Assembly: GCA_902516285.1 (NCBI GenBank)
Contig: CABXXT010000002.1
Location: 1-64,000 of the forward strand
Reading direction: 5' to 3'
DNA length: 64,000 nt
Origin: an uncultured SAR86 cluster bacterium
GTDB taxonomy: Bacteria > Pseudomonadota > Gammaproteobacteria > Magnimaribacterales > D2472
The number at the start of each line of letters is the position of its first letter. Within the stretch, counting starts at the first letter, position 1. The translations under genes were made by a program, and so were the position numbers. The notes under the pieces are model-generated. The model did not search any database. It saw only the letters and a list, made by a program, of their open reading frames with translations, and had not been told where the DNA came from. Of this stretch, positions 37,494 through 51,413 are shown piece after piece.

Positions 37494-37777
37494 TGCTCAT
37501 TTGTTTTTTTTAAAAAGAAAGCCATACCTTTTTTTATTTCATTTTTAGCCTGCGCATATGATAACTCTCCAAATGGTCTAAATACAGAAAAAACTATATC
37601 GCCAGAAAACTTAGTGAGAGCACCATCAGTCCTGTAAATTTCTCTTATCCTTCTTTTAACGCCGTTTCTATCAACCGAAAGATTAAAATTTTTTTTTGAG
37701 ATTGATATTTCTATATTTTTTGAAACAGAATCTTTTAAAAAAATTCTAAAATATCTTGAGGAATAGACACACTTCAT
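37490..37777 (-). CDS. rnpA: Ribonuclease P protein component
   Basis: 95 residues. The RNR motif SVDRNGVKRRIREIYR and the closing helix (ELSYAQAKNEIKKGM) identify it. It is short for the family (usual 110-120), having little N-terminal extension. It supports the catalytic RNA in tRNA 5' maturation. It follows rpmH by 30 bases and overlaps yidC by 4. Confidence 0.93.
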   Translation of the reverse strand: MKCVYSSRYFRIFLKDSVSKNIEISISKKNFNLSVDRNGVKRRIREIYRTDGALTKFSGDIVFSVFRPFGELSYAQAKNEIKKGMAFFLKKTNEQ

Positions 37778-37807
37778 ACGCTATATTCTAGGTCGAACAA
37801 ATTAAAG

Positions 37808-37942
37808 TTATGCGCTTAAAACTTTTCTGCCTTTCTTTCTTCTGTTGGATAAAACCGCTCTTCCAGCCTTGGTAGACATTCTTGCGCGAAAGCCATGGGT
37901 TCTTTTTCGTTTGAGATTGCTTGGTTGAAATGTTCGTTTCAT
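37808..37942 (-). CDS. rpmH: Ribosomal protein L34
   Basis: 44 residues, beginning [19 protein letters not shown] and continuing [11 protein letters not shown], then a basic tail ending VLSA. This is the classic L34 sequence and length. It is the first gene of the leftward rpmH-rnpA-yidC-mnmE group, divergent from dnaA. A TATAAT lies 27 bases upstream at 37969-37974 (minus strand). Confidence 0.98.
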   Translation of the reverse strand: MKRTFQPSNLKRKRTHGFRARMSTKAGRAVLSNRRKKGRKVLSA

Positions 37943-38121
37943 AATATTAACTGTTTGAATTGGTGAGAATTATATCCGAATCCTTATCCAAAACCAGAAA
38001 AATTATAAGATTTTTATAAATTTTTTTATCTACAACTTATCCACAATAAATTCTTATATTTATTCTGTAGATATCTTGTTAGTTTTTTAATAGACTATCC
38101 AACTAATAGGAGAAAATTACA
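37943..38121. promoter_or_regulatory. rpmH-dnaA divergent region, probable oriC
   Basis: 179 bases of AT-rich DNA between divergent rpmH and dnaA. It contains a perfect DnaA box TTATCCACA at 38037-38045, a near-match TTATCTACA at 38026-38034, and another partial one near 37983. A TATAAT for rpmH is at 37969-37974 (minus strand). dnaA has an AGGAG site at 38108-38112 before its TTG start. Gene divergence plus clustered DnaA boxes suggests origin or at least DnaA autoregulation. Confidence 0.55.
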
Positions 38122-39417
38122 TTGGAACTTTGGAACAAGTGCTCGGAAAAGCTTGAAAACAAACTCTCACAAGACGACTTTAACACCTGGATTAGACCTT
38201 TAAGAGCAAATATTGATCAAGATACTTTGGAGGTTGTTGCTCCCAACGACTTTATTTTAGAGTATATAGAAAAGAACTTTGCAGATGAAATAAAAGAAAT
38301 ACTTAAAAACCAGGAAAAAAGAGACATTAGTTTGGTATTTAAGACGCTTACAAAAGAAACATTTGTTGATAAATATAAAAATAAATCTTCAAATAAAGAT
38401 ATAAAGCTGGTTGAAACATATATTTTTGACAATTTTGTTGAGGGCAAGTCTAATCATTTAGCCCTAGCAGCTGCCAAACAGGTCGCAGCAAACCCTAGGG
38501 GTGATTACAACCCTCTTTTTATTTACGGAGGAGTTGGGCTTGGAAAAACGCATCTAATGCATGCTGTGGGTAATGAAATTTTAAAAAATGAGCCAAAAAA
38601 GAGAATAGTTTATGTTCACTCCGAAAAATTTGTGTCAGACATGGTTAAAGCTCTTCAACTGGGTGCGATGAATGAATTTAAGTCTTTCTACAGAAATGCT
38701 GATGCTTTGTTGATAGACGACATTCAATTTTTTGCAGGTAAAGAACAGTCCCAAGAAGAGTTTTTTCATACATTTAATGCCCTCTTAGATAGAAACAATC
38801 AAATGATTCTTACATGCGACAAGTATCCCAAAGAAATTGATGGCCTAGAAGAAAGACTAAAATCAAGGCTTGGTTGGGGATTGCCTGTCGTTATCGACCC
38901 TCCAGAGCTTGAGACAAGGGCAGCAGTCTTGCTCAAAAAGGCATACACAATGGGAGTTCCCCTTCCAAACGATTGTGCAATTTATATTGCACAAAGAATT
39001 AGATCTAATATAAGAGAGCTTGAGGGAGCATTAAAAAGGGTTGTTGCCAATGCTAGATTCACCAACCAAGATGTTGATTTAGCCCTTGTAAAAGATGCCT
39101 TAAAAGATTTATTTGTAATATCTGCAAAAATGGTAAGTATTGAAAACATTCAAAAAACAGTTGCAGAATATTATAATATAAGGCTTTCAGACTTATTGTC
39201 AAAAAGAAGAAGCAGGTCCATAACCAGGCCAAGACAAATGGCAATGGCCTTAACAAAGGAGCTAACAAACCATAGTCTTCCAGAAATAGGAGAGTCCTTT
39301 AATGGTAGAGATCATACGACAGTTATTCATGCATGTAAGAAAATTTCAGAACTTAGAAAAGAAAACCCGTCACATGAAGAAGACTATAGAAATTTAAATA
39401 GGGCGCTTACAAATTAA
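38122..39417 (+). CDS. dnaA: Chromosomal replication initiator DnaA
   Basis: 431 residues from a TTG start preceded by AGGAG at a nine-base gap; a weak start codon is common for dnaA and limits its level. [11 protein letters not shown] (136-146) is the Walker A of the AAA+ domain, [12 protein letters not shown] the Walker B, and [11 protein letters not shown] the DNA-binding signature of domain IV. The linker domain II is short. Its stop overlaps dnaN by one base. Confidence 0.98.
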   Translation: MELWNKCSEKLENKLSQDDFNTWIRPLRANIDQDTLEVVAPNDFILEYIEKNFADEIKEILKNQEKRDISLVFKTLTKETFVDKYKNKSSNKDIKLVETYIFDNFVEGKSNHLALAAAKQVAANPRGDYNPLFIYGGVGLGKTHLMHAVGNEILKNEPKKRIVYVHSEKFVSDMVKALQLGAMNEFKSFYRNADALLIDDIQFFAGKEQSQEEFFHTFNALLDRNNQMILTCDKYPKEIDGLEERLKSRLGWGLPVVIDPPELETRAAVLLKKAYTMGVPLPNDCAIYIAQRIRSNIRELEGALKRVVANARFTNQDVDLALVKDALKDLFVISAKMVSIENIQKTVAEYYNIRLSDLLSKRRSRSITRPRQMAMALTKELTNHSLPEIGESFNGRDHTTVIHACKKISELRKENPSHEEDYRNLNRALTN

Positions 39418-40520
39418 TGGATTTCTATATATCAAAAGAAGAGGTTGTAAAGTCTTTAAACCTTACGCTTGGTGTTGTTGAAAAGAGACAGACCCTTCCA
39501 ATTTTATCAAATGTGCTTTTAGAGGTGGATGAGTCATCGCTAAAGCTTACAGCCACCGATCTTGAGAGTGAAATTTCAACCACATCAACCATATCTAGCT
39601 TTAAAAGTGGAGGAAAAACCACAGCACCTGCTAAAAAACTTAATGACTTATGTAGACTTTTACCAGATTTAACCGAAATTCATTTATTTATGGATGGTGA
39701 AAACCTCAAAATTGAGACGGAATCAGGAAAATATAACCTTTCAACGTTGCCAAGTGAAGATTTTCCTGTGTTTGAAACAGAAGAAAGTCAATCTCAGATT
39801 AATATTTCATCAAAAAATCTTGGATCTTTGATTTCAAAAACTTCTTTTGCGATGGGCAATCAAGATTGGAGACATTATTTAAATGGTTTGTTTCTTTCGA
39901 TTGACGATAAAACAATAACTTCTGTTGCAACTGACGCTCATCGATTAGCCTTAGCCAATTCTGTTTTAAACGAAGCTTCTTCTGATAGCATAAATGGAAT
40001 TGTTCCTAGGAAATCAATTAATGAAATTTTGAAACTTGTAAATGATGAGTCTGAAAATGTAGTCATAAAACTTAACCCCTCTTCAATAACCGTTGATGTT
40101 TCTGGAACAAAATTTATAAGCAAGCTTATAGAAGGAAAGTTTCCTGATTATGAGCAAGTTATTCCATCAGGAGAAAGCTCTCTCCTTGTGCTCGAAAAAA
40201 AAATATTTTCGGAAAGCTTAAGCAGAGTAAGTGTTTTGTCTAGTGAGAAATATAAAGGAGTTAGGATTGTAGTAAAAAATAATTCAATTAACATTTCAGC
40301 AAACAATCCGGAAAAAGAACAGGGCGAAGAAAACTTATCATGCGAGTATGGCGGGGAAGATATTGATATAGCATTTAATGTAAATTACCTTCAAGAAATT
40401 TTGTCTACAATTGATTCAGAGAAGGTTGAAATTAATTTCTTTGGGGCAGATAAAAGCTGTTTGATCACTGAGCCTAACAATGACAAAATAAAATATGTTG
40501 TTATGCCTTTGCTGATATAA
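39417..40520 (+). CDS. dnaN: DNA polymerase III beta clamp
   Basis: 367 residues arranged as three clamp domains; the middle has TDAHRLALANS (typical TDxHRL) and the end reads CLITEPNNDKIKYVVMPLLI, the conserved clamp C-terminus. It is the sliding clamp for replication. It begins on the last base of dnaA and is followed after one base by recF. Confidence 0.97.
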   Translation: MDFYISKEEVVKSLNLTLGVVEKRQTLPILSNVLLEVDESSLKLTATDLESEISTTSTISSFKSGGKTTAPAKKLNDLCRLLPDLTEIHLFMDGENLKIETESGKYNLSTLPSEDFPVFETEESQSQINISSKNLGSLISKTSFAMGNQDWRHYLNGLFLSIDDKTITSVATDAHRLALANSVLNEASSDSINGIVPRKSINEILKLVNDESENVVIKLNPSSITVDVSGTKFISKLIEGKFPDYEQVIPSGESSLLVLEKKIFSESLSRVSVLSSEKYKGVRIVVKNNSINISANNPEKEQGEENLSCEYGGEDIDIAFNVNYLQEILSTIDSEKVEINFFGADKSCLITEPNNDKIKYVVMPLLI

Positions 40521-40521
40521 A

Positions 40522-44226
<3,705 letters not shown>

Positions 44227-44230
<4 letters not shown>

Positions 44231-45573
44231 GATTTTATTTTATCAACACAAAAGTCAGACAGTTCATCAATTTTAATTCTAATTTGTTTCATGGTATCTC
44301 TATCTCTTATAGTAACATCACTTTTTTCTAGAGAATCAAAGTCAACAGTAATGCATATGGGTGTACCAATTTCATCATGTTTTCTATAGCTTTTTCCAAT
44401 ATTGCCTGTATTTTCTAGAATAACTCTACCCATACCTAATTTTTGCAAGTTGTTTTTAATATTTTTTGCTAGCTTAACAATATCATTATTATTCTTTTTT
44501 AGAGGTATAACTGCAATTTTTATAGGCGAAAGATGCGGCCTTAAATTAAGAACTACTCTAGTTTTGCCATCATCTAAATCCTCGATTTTATATGCTTCAT
44601 TTAGTATTGCTAAAAAACCCCTTTCAACACCTGCAGATGGCTCTATAACATAGGGAATCTCCCAGTCCCCGCTATCATTTTGAATGGCTAATTTACTATT
44701 TGAATCTTTATTTTTTATTACTTTAGACTTGATATTTAATTCATCCTGTTTTTTTGAATGTGATCCAAGATCAAAATCAGTTCTATTTGCTATTCCTTCA
44801 AGTTCCTCTAATCCATGGGGGAATTTATACATAATATCAATAGTTTTTTTTGAATAATGTGCTAATTCTTCACTAGGCACATCATAAAGCTCAATACTAT
44901 CCATGGGTACACCCTGATCATTCCACCAACTTAGCCTTTTTTGTACCCATGAACTATGAATATTCTCATCTGTTCCTGGTTTAACAAAGTACTCTAACTC
45001 CATCTGTTCAAATTCTCTTACTCTAAAAATAAAATTTCTAGGCGTTATCTCATTTCTAAAAGCTTTGCCCATTTGAGCAATACCAAATGGTAGTGCTCTT
45101 GAGGTTGAATCCAATACGTTTTTGAAGTTAGTAAAGATTTGTTGAGCTGTTTCAGGCCTTAAGTATGCAAAAGATTCACCATCATCGATTGGACCTACAT
45201 TTGTCTTAAACATTAGGTTAAATTGTCTAGGCTCTGTTAAATCATCTTTTTTGCACATATCAGGCACTTGGTCTGCCCTAAATCTGAGACCGCAAGATTT
45301 ACAATCAACCATTGGATCTGAGAAAGTGTCTTCATGTCCTGAGTATTTTAAAACTAAAGGGTTTGTAAGAATTGAAGAATCAAGTCCTTCAATATCGTCA
45401 TTTTCATATACCATAGACTCCCACCAAGCCCTTTTAATATTATTTTTTAACTCCACTCCAAGTGGTCCAAAATCATATACGCCTTGAAGCCCCCCATAAA
45501 TATCACTCGATTGAAAAATAAATCCTCTTCTTTTGCACAATGCAACTAATTCATCCATGGTTTTTGCTGTCAA
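44227..45573 (-). CDS. glyQS: Glycyl-tRNA synthetase, single-chain dimeric type
   Basis: 448 residues. Class II motifs appear in order: [26 protein letters not shown] (motif 1 area), [31 protein letters not shown] (motif 2), [16 protein letters not shown] (motif 3), and a C-terminal anticodon domain (PIKIAVIPL... [33 protein letters not shown]). [17 protein letters not shown] suggests a zinc site. Most Gammaproteobacteria instead use the two-gene glyQ/glyS alpha2beta2 enzyme, so the alpha2 form here is notable. Confidence 0.95.
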
Positions 45574-45696
45574 AGTCTTACTCCAAGTGTAAAAAGCAAC
45601 AAATGTTTACTTATGTATAATATATTATTCATATAAAATTAAAATTAAATATAAATTATAATAATTGATTATATCAAGGTTGTTATAATTAGTGCG

Positions 45697-46554
45697 ATGA
45701 AATTACTTTTTTATTCAATTACTCTCTTTCCAAAGAGTATCTTTGAATATTTAATTGATTTATACATATCTATAGGTATTTTTAAACTTACTAAGACATA
45801 CAAAATTACAAAAATTAACTTGCAAATTGCATTTCCTGATGCTTCTCTTAAAGAGATAAATTTTATATCAAAGCTTAGTTATCGAGAAACTCTCATATCT
45901 GGATTTGAAACAATGATTGCTTGGGGAAATACAGATTTTCGATCTAATAAATATATATTCAAAATAGAAAATAATTTTTTATATAAATCTCTTTCTGACA
46001 GCGGTCTTATTGCTGTAGCTATTCACAATAGAAGCGTTGACATGCTTCTTAAATGGATAAACTCTCAAACAACCACAGTTAGCTTGTATAAAAAGATAAA
46101 GTTTAAATTATTAAATAATTTTGTAATTAAACAAAGAGAAACTGGAAAATCAAAATGTTACGAAACAAATATTGCTGGTGTTAGAAGAATATATAAAGCA
46201 CTTAAAAACGAACAAATAGTGTGTTTTGCTGCCGATCAAGTTCCACAAAGAGGTTATGGTGAGTATATTAAATTTTTTGGTAAAGAGGCTTATACTACAA
46301 CGTTAGTTCAATCATTAGCTTCAAAGACCTTGCTACCAGTTATATATTTCTACATAAATTCTAATAAACTTAATTTTCTCGAGGTTAAGATAAAACATTG
46401 TAATGATAGTATATATAACAATAGTAAGCACAAACTATTAATAAATCAAGATATAGAGAATATAATTAGCCAGAGGCCGATAGATTATTCTTGGGAGTAT
46501 AAAAGATTTAAAAAAAGTAAAACAGTAAGCTCTGATCCATATAAAGATATTTAA
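45697..46554 (+). CDS. Lipid A biosynthesis acyltransferase-like (LpxL/HtrB family)
   Basis: 285 residues with a membrane-associated N-terminus. VAIHNRSVDMLLKW holds the H-x-x-x-x-D catalytic motif, and VCFAADQVPQRGYGEYIKFFGKEAYTTTL matches the conserved downstream block. It should transfer an acyl chain to lipid A. Lysine-rich with many A-ending codons. It is transcribed alone, converging with trkH. Which of LpxL or LpxM is not decided. Confidence 0.83.
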   Translation: MKLLFYSITLFPKSIFEYLIDLYISIGIFKLTKTYKITKINLQIAFPDASLKEINFISKLSYRETLISGFETMIAWGNTDFRSNKYIFKIENNFLYKSLSDSGLIAVAIHNRSVDMLLKWINSQTTTVSLYKKIKFKLLNNFVIKQRETGKSKCYETNIAGVRRIYKALKNEQIVCFAADQVPQRGYGEYIKFFGKEAYTTTLVQSLASKTLLPVIYFYINSNKLNFLEVKIKHCNDSIYNNSKHKLLINQDIENIISQRPIDYSWEYKRFKKSKTVSSDPYKDI

Positions 46555-47988
46555 TTATTTTTCCCAAAACATCGGTGTAAGTAGAACTAAGAGTGTGAAA
46601 ATTTCTAATCTTCCTAACAGCATAGCAAAAGCTAATATTCCCTTAGAGAAGGATGTAATTTGTGAATAGTTCTCAGAAACAGCACCAAGTCCAGGTCCAA
46701 GATTGTTAAGGCAGGCACCGACTGCAGAGAACGCAGATTCAAAGTCCAAACCACTTATTAGAATTCCTAACAACAAAATAACAAAAGAAATAATATAAAT
46801 AGAAAAAAACCCCCAGACTGAAGTTGCTACCTGATCGTCTACATTTTTGGTTCCAATTTTTAAAGAAATCACTGAGTTTGGATGTATTATTGTCATAATA
46901 TTCTTATAAGCGTGATTTATCATTATTAAAACTCGCCAAGATTTAACTCCGCCCCCTACTGAACCCGAACAAGCACCAACAAATGCACCAATTAAAAGCA
47001 AAAAACTTATAGAAAATGGCCAGCTACTTGTATCAGATATTGAAAATCCAGTTGTTGTAATCATTGAAACGCTATGAAATGCAATTTGTCTAATATTTGC
47101 TCCAGACATATCAGAGAAAAAACTTATAATCAAAGCAACGATAAAAATTATCAATAAAATTGAAGCAAAAAAACGAAGTTCTGGATCATAAAAGTACTTT
47201 AACGGCTTACTTTTATAAATAGCGAAGTAATGTAAAGCAAAGCTAAATGATGACAATAACATGAACACCATACATATTAGTTCTATGGATATGCTATCAA
47301 AAAAGCCAATACTCTCATTATGTGTGGAAAATCCTCCTATCGCTACAGTAGACATCGCATGTGAAATTGCATCAAATACTGACATCCCATTGAAATAATA
47401 TAAAACTGCACAAGCAGTTGTAAGACCAAGATATATTAGCCATAGAGCTTGTGCTGTTTCTTTAATTCTTGGTGTCAGCCTTTGCTCACCCATTGCTCCA
47501 GGTACCTCAGTTTTATATATTTGTCCTCCACCAATACCAAGAAGTGGCATAACCGCAATTGCAAGAACAATTAAACCCATTCCTCCCATCCACTGAAGTA
47601 GCTGCCTATAAAATAACAATGATTCTGGCAGAGCATCAATATTAGATATTACAGTGGCTCCTGTAGTTGTTATACCAGAGGTAGACTCAAATATTGAGTC
47701 AATAAAAGTCATTCCACTTAAATAAAAAGGAACTGAGCCTGCAAAAGATAAAACAATCCAAAATAATACTATTATCACGAAGCCATCTTTCTGTGAAAGA
47801 TTATTATCTTCACCTCTTGTTAGAAATACACCAATAATTCCAATTAAACTTACAATTGATAAAGTAGAAAGAAAAAGATTTATCGCACCATCTCTATATA
47901 TCAAAGAAACGATTATTGGAAAAATATAAGAGATACTAAAAAAAAGAATTAGTATGCTAAATAGATTTACTATTGATTTAAAGTTCAT
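46555..47988 (-). CDS. trkH: Trk potassium uptake protein TrkH
   Basis: 477 residues and about ten membrane helices. The four selectivity-loop regions include STSGITTTGATVI, AMSTVAIGGFSTH, MITTTGFSISD and the late LNNLGPGLG, the M1PM2 pattern of TrkH/KtrB. ACSGSVGGGVKSWR is also conserved. It forms the K+ channel with TrkA as its regulator. The start overlaps the trkA stop by one base. Confidence 0.95.
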   Translation of the reverse strand: MNFKSIVNLFSILILFFSISYIFPIIVSLIYRDGAINLFLSTLSIVSLIGIIGVFLTRGEDNNLSQKDGFVIIVLFWIVLSFAGSVPFYLSGMTFIDSIFESTSGITTTGATVISNIDALPESLLFYRQLLQWMGGMGLIVLAIAVMPLLGIGGGQIYKTEVPGAMGEQRLTPRIKETAQALWLIYLGLTTACAVLYYFNGMSVFDAISHAMSTVAIGGFSTHNESIGFFDSISIELICMVFMLLSSFSFALHYFAIYKSKPLKYFYDPELRFFASILLIIFIVALIISFFSDMSGANIRQIAFHSVSMITTTGFSISDTSSWPFSISFLLLIGAFVGACSGSVGGGVKSWRVLIMINHAYKNIMTIIHPNSVISLKIGTKNVDDQVATSVWGFFSIYIISFVILLLGILISGLDFESAFSAVGACLNNLGPGLGAVSENYSQITSFSKGILAFAMLLGRLEIFTLLVLLTPMFWEK

Positions 47989-49343
47989 TATTTAGATTTA
48001 AATAAAATCTCAACTTCAGACATCATTTCTTTATCTGCAAGAAAAACTATAAGGTTGTCATTAATACATAATTCAACTTTAGAGTTTGGCATTATTAATT
48101 CACCATGTCTTATAACTGCTCCAATTGAAACACCTTCTGGTAATGGAATATCTTTTAATGGCTTCCCAAACAAAGAAGAGGTAAATTCATTTGCATGAAC
48201 AACTCCCTCTATTGCCTCTGCCCCAGTATCCATTTTCAATAAAACATCTTGAGTGACATCGCTTTCTCTTAAATCTTGGAGTACAGATGAAACAGTTAAT
48301 CTATATGGCGCAAGATATATATCAATAAAACCTGGAACTAATCCTAAGTAAGAAGGATTATTTAAAATTATCATTGTTTTCTTCGCACCCATTTTTTTAG
48401 CAAGAAGCGAAGACATTAAATTCGTTTCATCATCATCAGTAAGAGCGCAAAAAACATCTACATTTGCAATATTTTCACTTTTAAGAAGTTCCTCGTCGGT
48501 AGCAGAACCATTTAAGACAATAGTTTTATCTAATTTTTTGGCTAATTCGGTGCACCTTGATTTATCAGAATCAATAAGTTTGGTTTTATATGTATTTTCT
48601 AAGTCCTTAGCAAGGGAAAATCCAATCTTTCCACCACCAATTATCATTATTCTTGAATATACTTTTTCATCTTCACGAAACTCATTAACTATTTGATCAA
48701 TGTTGTCAGATGAAGAGATAAAGTAGACCTCATCGCTTTCCCTTATTACTGTGTCACCATCAGGAACAAATGGTTTGCCTTTTCTATAAATCGAAGCAAC
48801 AAAGGCATTTGTCTCAGGCATATCATCTTTTATGCCCTTAAGTTCTCTTCCTACAAGCTTTCCTTTCTTTTTTGCTTTTACGCAAACTAGATTTACCTTG
48901 CCATCAGCAAAATTTTCTATTTGCTGGGCTCCAGGATGGATAATAAGTTCTTTTAGATGTCTCATTACTTCATTTTCAGGACTTATGACAATATCAATAA
49001 TATTTTCACCAAAAATATTCAGATCCTTAGAGTAAGAAGAGTTATTGAGCCTACAAATAGTTTTATTAACTTTAAATTGTTTTTTAGCAATCTGACAGGC
49101 AATAATATTAACTTCATCATTTGAAGTAACAGCAATAACAATAGTGTTTTTATCTGCTCCAGATTTTTTAATTATTTTTGGATCGGAAGCATGACCATGA
49201 ACAGTCATAATATCTAGTCTTTCTTCAAGATCTGATAACGAACTTTTATCTTGATCAATAATAGCAATATCATAGCCATTGCTAATAAGTGCTCTTGCAA
49301 GACTAGCCCCAACACGCCCAGCACCTAATATAAGTACTTTCAT
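47988..49343 (-). CDS. trkA: Trk system potassium regulator TrkA
   Basis: 451 residues with two tandem RCK halves, each with a Rossmann NAD motif (LGAGRVGASLAR at the start and IIGGGKIGFSLAK near 230) and a TrkA-C domain. Binds NAD/NADH and ATP to gate TrkH. Standard length. It is followed directly by trkH; about 50 bases separate it from fmt. Confidence 0.95.
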   Translation of the reverse strand: MKVLILGAGRVGASLARALISNGYDIAIIDQDKSSLSDLEERLDIMTVHGHASDPKIIKKSGADKNTIVIAVTSNDEVNIIACQIAKKQFKVNKTICRLNNSSYSKDLNIFGENIIDIVISPENEVMRHLKELIIHPGAQQIENFADGKVNLVCVKAKKKGKLVGRELKGIKDDMPETNAFVASIYRKGKPFVPDGDTVIRESDEVYFISSSDNIDQIVNEFREDEKVYSRIMIIGGGKIGFSLAKDLENTYKTKLIDSDKSRCTELAKKLDKTIVLNGSATDEELLKSENIANVDVFCALTDDDETNLMSSLLAKKMGAKKTMIILNNPSYLGLVPGFIDIYLAPYRLTVSSVLQDLRESDVTQDVLLKMDTGAEAIEGVVHANEFTSSLFGKPLKDIPLPEGVSIGAVIRHGELIMPNSKVELCINDNLIVFLADKEMMSEVEILFKSK

Positions 49344-49392
49344 AGTGTGTAAATTAAACCTCTTTTAGAATAATTCAAGAGTTATGTTGAAT

Positions 49393-50319
49393 TTATTTTT
49401 TTACAAAAAAATCAAGATATGAGTTAAAAGCATCTTGTGATGAAATAATTTTCTTGTTTGGAAACTGTAAGTTAGTAATTACTATCATGTTATCTATTGT
49501 ATTTATCATTATACCAGAAGGATCAATCTGAGATATCTCTCCTGGATTTCCCTCACTCTTACTATTAGATATATACATATCATGTATCTTTATTACTTTA
49601 TTATTATGAACAAAAGATGTACCGGGCCATTCTTCTAGAGCTCTAAATTTGTTAAATATATCTAAGCTAGTATTTTTAAAATCCACCAACGAATCTTCTT
49701 TAATAATCTTAGAACAATAGGATGCATCACTTTCGTTTTGTTCAATTAACTTATAATCGTTTTTTTGAAGACTATTTAAAACCCCATCTATTTTACTTAT
49801 CGCAAGAGATGTTAACTTATTTTCTAACACTGTTTTTGTATCCTCATTATCAATTCTGACATTTGCTTTATATATCAATTCTCCAGCATCCATTTTTTCA
49901 ATAATTTTCATAAATGAAATACCAGTCTTTTTATCTCCGTTAATAATTGCTGACTGAATAGGTGAGGCACCTCTATATTTTGGCAATAATGAAAAATGAA
50001 TATTCATAGACATTATTTTAGGTATTTTTAACATTTCTTTAGGAAGAATATGACCATATGCTACAACTAATATTAAATCTATATCTGACTTGCTAAGTTC
50101 TTTGCTAATAAAGGTTTTATCAATGGTCTTTGGTTTTAGTGTTTTTATTGAATTTTCTTTGGCAACTCGTGATACCGGAGTTTCATGTTTTTCAGCCCCT
50201 CTCTTACTTCTTTTGTCTGGCTGCGTTAAAACAGTATTAACATTTAAATGTTTATTTTGAACAAGATGCTCTAATATTTCAGCAGACGTTGATGGCGATC
50301 CGGCAAATAAGATATTCAT
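49393..50319 (-). CDS. fmt: Methionyl-tRNA formyltransferase
   Basis: 308 residues. MNIHFSLLPKYRGASPIQSAI (105-125) has the formyl-transfer Asn-His-SLLPxxRG signature; a C-terminal OB-like domain follows. It formylates initiator Met-tRNA, paired with Def in the next gene. It follows def by 18 bases. Confidence 0.95.
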   Translation of the reverse strand: MNILFAGSPSTSAEILEHLVQNKHLNVNTVLTQPDKRSKRGAEKHETPVSRVAKENSIKTLKPKTIDKTFISKELSKSDIDLILVVAYGHILPKEMLKIPKIMSMNIHFSLLPKYRGASPIQSAIINGDKKTGISFMKIIEKMDAGELIYKANVRIDNEDTKTVLENKLTSLAISKIDGVLNSLQKNDYKLIEQNESDASYCSKIIKEDSLVDFKNTSLDIFNKFRALEEWPGTSFVHNNKVIKIHDMYISNSKSEGNPGEISQIDPSGIMINTIDNMIVITNLQFPNKKIISSQDAFNSYLDFFVKK

Positions 50320-50337
50320 ATTATTAAATAAATTCTT

Positions 50338-50847
50338 TTATTTTCTGCTAAAATCTTTTATAATCTTTTTTCTAATTCTATCTCTTTTCAAAGAGCTAAT
50401 ATAATCCACCATAAGCTTCCCCTCTAAATGATCTATTTCATGCTGAATACATACAGTTAAAAGGCCCTCTGGCTTGTCATTATGCTCATTTCCGTCCAAA
50501 TCTTGCCATTTTAAGTCTATTTTGTCTGGTCTTGAAATAAGCTCGTTAAAGCCAGGTATAGACAAACAACCTTCTTCAAACTCATAAAGACTATGATTAT
50601 CTAAGATTTTATAGGTAGGATTAATGAATACTCTAGGGTCATCCTTGTTTTCTGACAAATCCATTACAATTAATCTCAAATGTCGATCAACTTGTGTTGC
50701 CGCTAGCCCTATGCCATTTGCATCATACATAGTATGAAGCATTGCATCAGCAAGTTTTTTTAGACTTTTGTCGAATTTAGTAACTTTTTTAGCAACTTTT
50801 CTTAATCTAGGGTCTGGAAATATTAAAATTTTCAATTTTTCGGGCAT
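50338..50847 (-). CDS. def: Peptide deformylase
   Basis: 169 residues. All three motifs are present: GIGLAATQ (45-52), EEGCLSIPG (91-99) and QHEIDHLEGKL (135-145), the Cys and two His binding iron. Removes the N-formyl group from nascent proteins. First of the def-fmt pair, divergent from purE across 65 bases. Confidence 0.96.
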   Translation of the reverse strand: MPEKLKILIFPDPRLRKVAKKVTKFDKSLKKLADAMLHTMYDANGIGLAATQVDRHLRLIVMDLSENKDDPRVFINPTYKILDNHSLYEFEEGCLSIPGFNELISRPDKIDLKWQDLDGNEHNDKPEGLLTVCIQHEIDHLEGKLMVDYISSLKRDRIRKKIIKDFSRK

Positions 50848-50912
50848 AAATCTATTTTTTTTATTATAATTGCGTGATTATAATCCAGTTAATAATTTAA
50901 GAGTATATAAAT

Positions 50913-51413
50913 ATGACAAATGAAAGCATAGATGTTGCAATAATAATGGGTTCTGACTCTGATTTGCCTGTAGTAGAGGCAATTTTCCCAATTTTAGACT
51001 CTTTTGGCGTTAAATTTACTAAGAATGTAATGTCTGCACATAGAACTCCACACGACGTAATGGAATTAATAAAAAATAGTGAAAAAAATGGCTGTAAGGT
51101 TTTTATTGCAGCTGCAGGTATGGCTGCGCACTTAGCGGGAGCTGTCGCTGCCCATTCAATAAAGCCTGTTATCGGTATACCTATTGAATCGGGTGGAATG
51201 GGAGGCATAGATTCATTATTATCAACCGCAATGATGCCTCCAGGTGTTCCAGTTGCTACAGTAGCAGTTGGAAAAAGTGGTGCTAAAAATAGTGCAATAC
51301 TAGCTGTTCAAATTTTGGCTACTTCAGATGAAGAACTTTCTCAAAAGTTAAAAGATTACAAAAAGAATATGAGAGACGAAGTTCTTGAAAAAGATAAAAA
51401 TTTAAACTCTTAA
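50913..51413 (+). CDS. purE: N5-carboxyaminoimidazole ribonucleotide mutase
   Basis: 166 residues. IIMGSDSDLPV (11-21) and SAHRTPHDVMEL form the active site, and AGMAAHLAGAVAAHSIKPVIGIPIESG is the conserved core; class I PurE. It moves the carboxyl group from N5-CAIR to CAIR in purine synthesis. No purK follows, so that partner must be elsewhere. Its stop abuts the tsaC start. Confidence 0.95.
   Translation: MTNESIDVAIIMGSDSDLPVVEAIFPILDSFGVKFTKNVMSAHRTPHDVMELIKNSEKNGCKVFIAAAGMAAHLAGAVAAHSIKPVIGIPIESGGMGGIDSLLSTAMMPPGVPVATVAVGKSGAKNSAILAVQILATSDEELSQKLKDYKKNMRDEVLEKDKNLNS

Noticed and set aside
50861-50884. Two TATAAT sequences upstream of purE as a promoter
   Set aside because: No matching -35 at a proper distance; such words arise easily in this AT-rich DNA.
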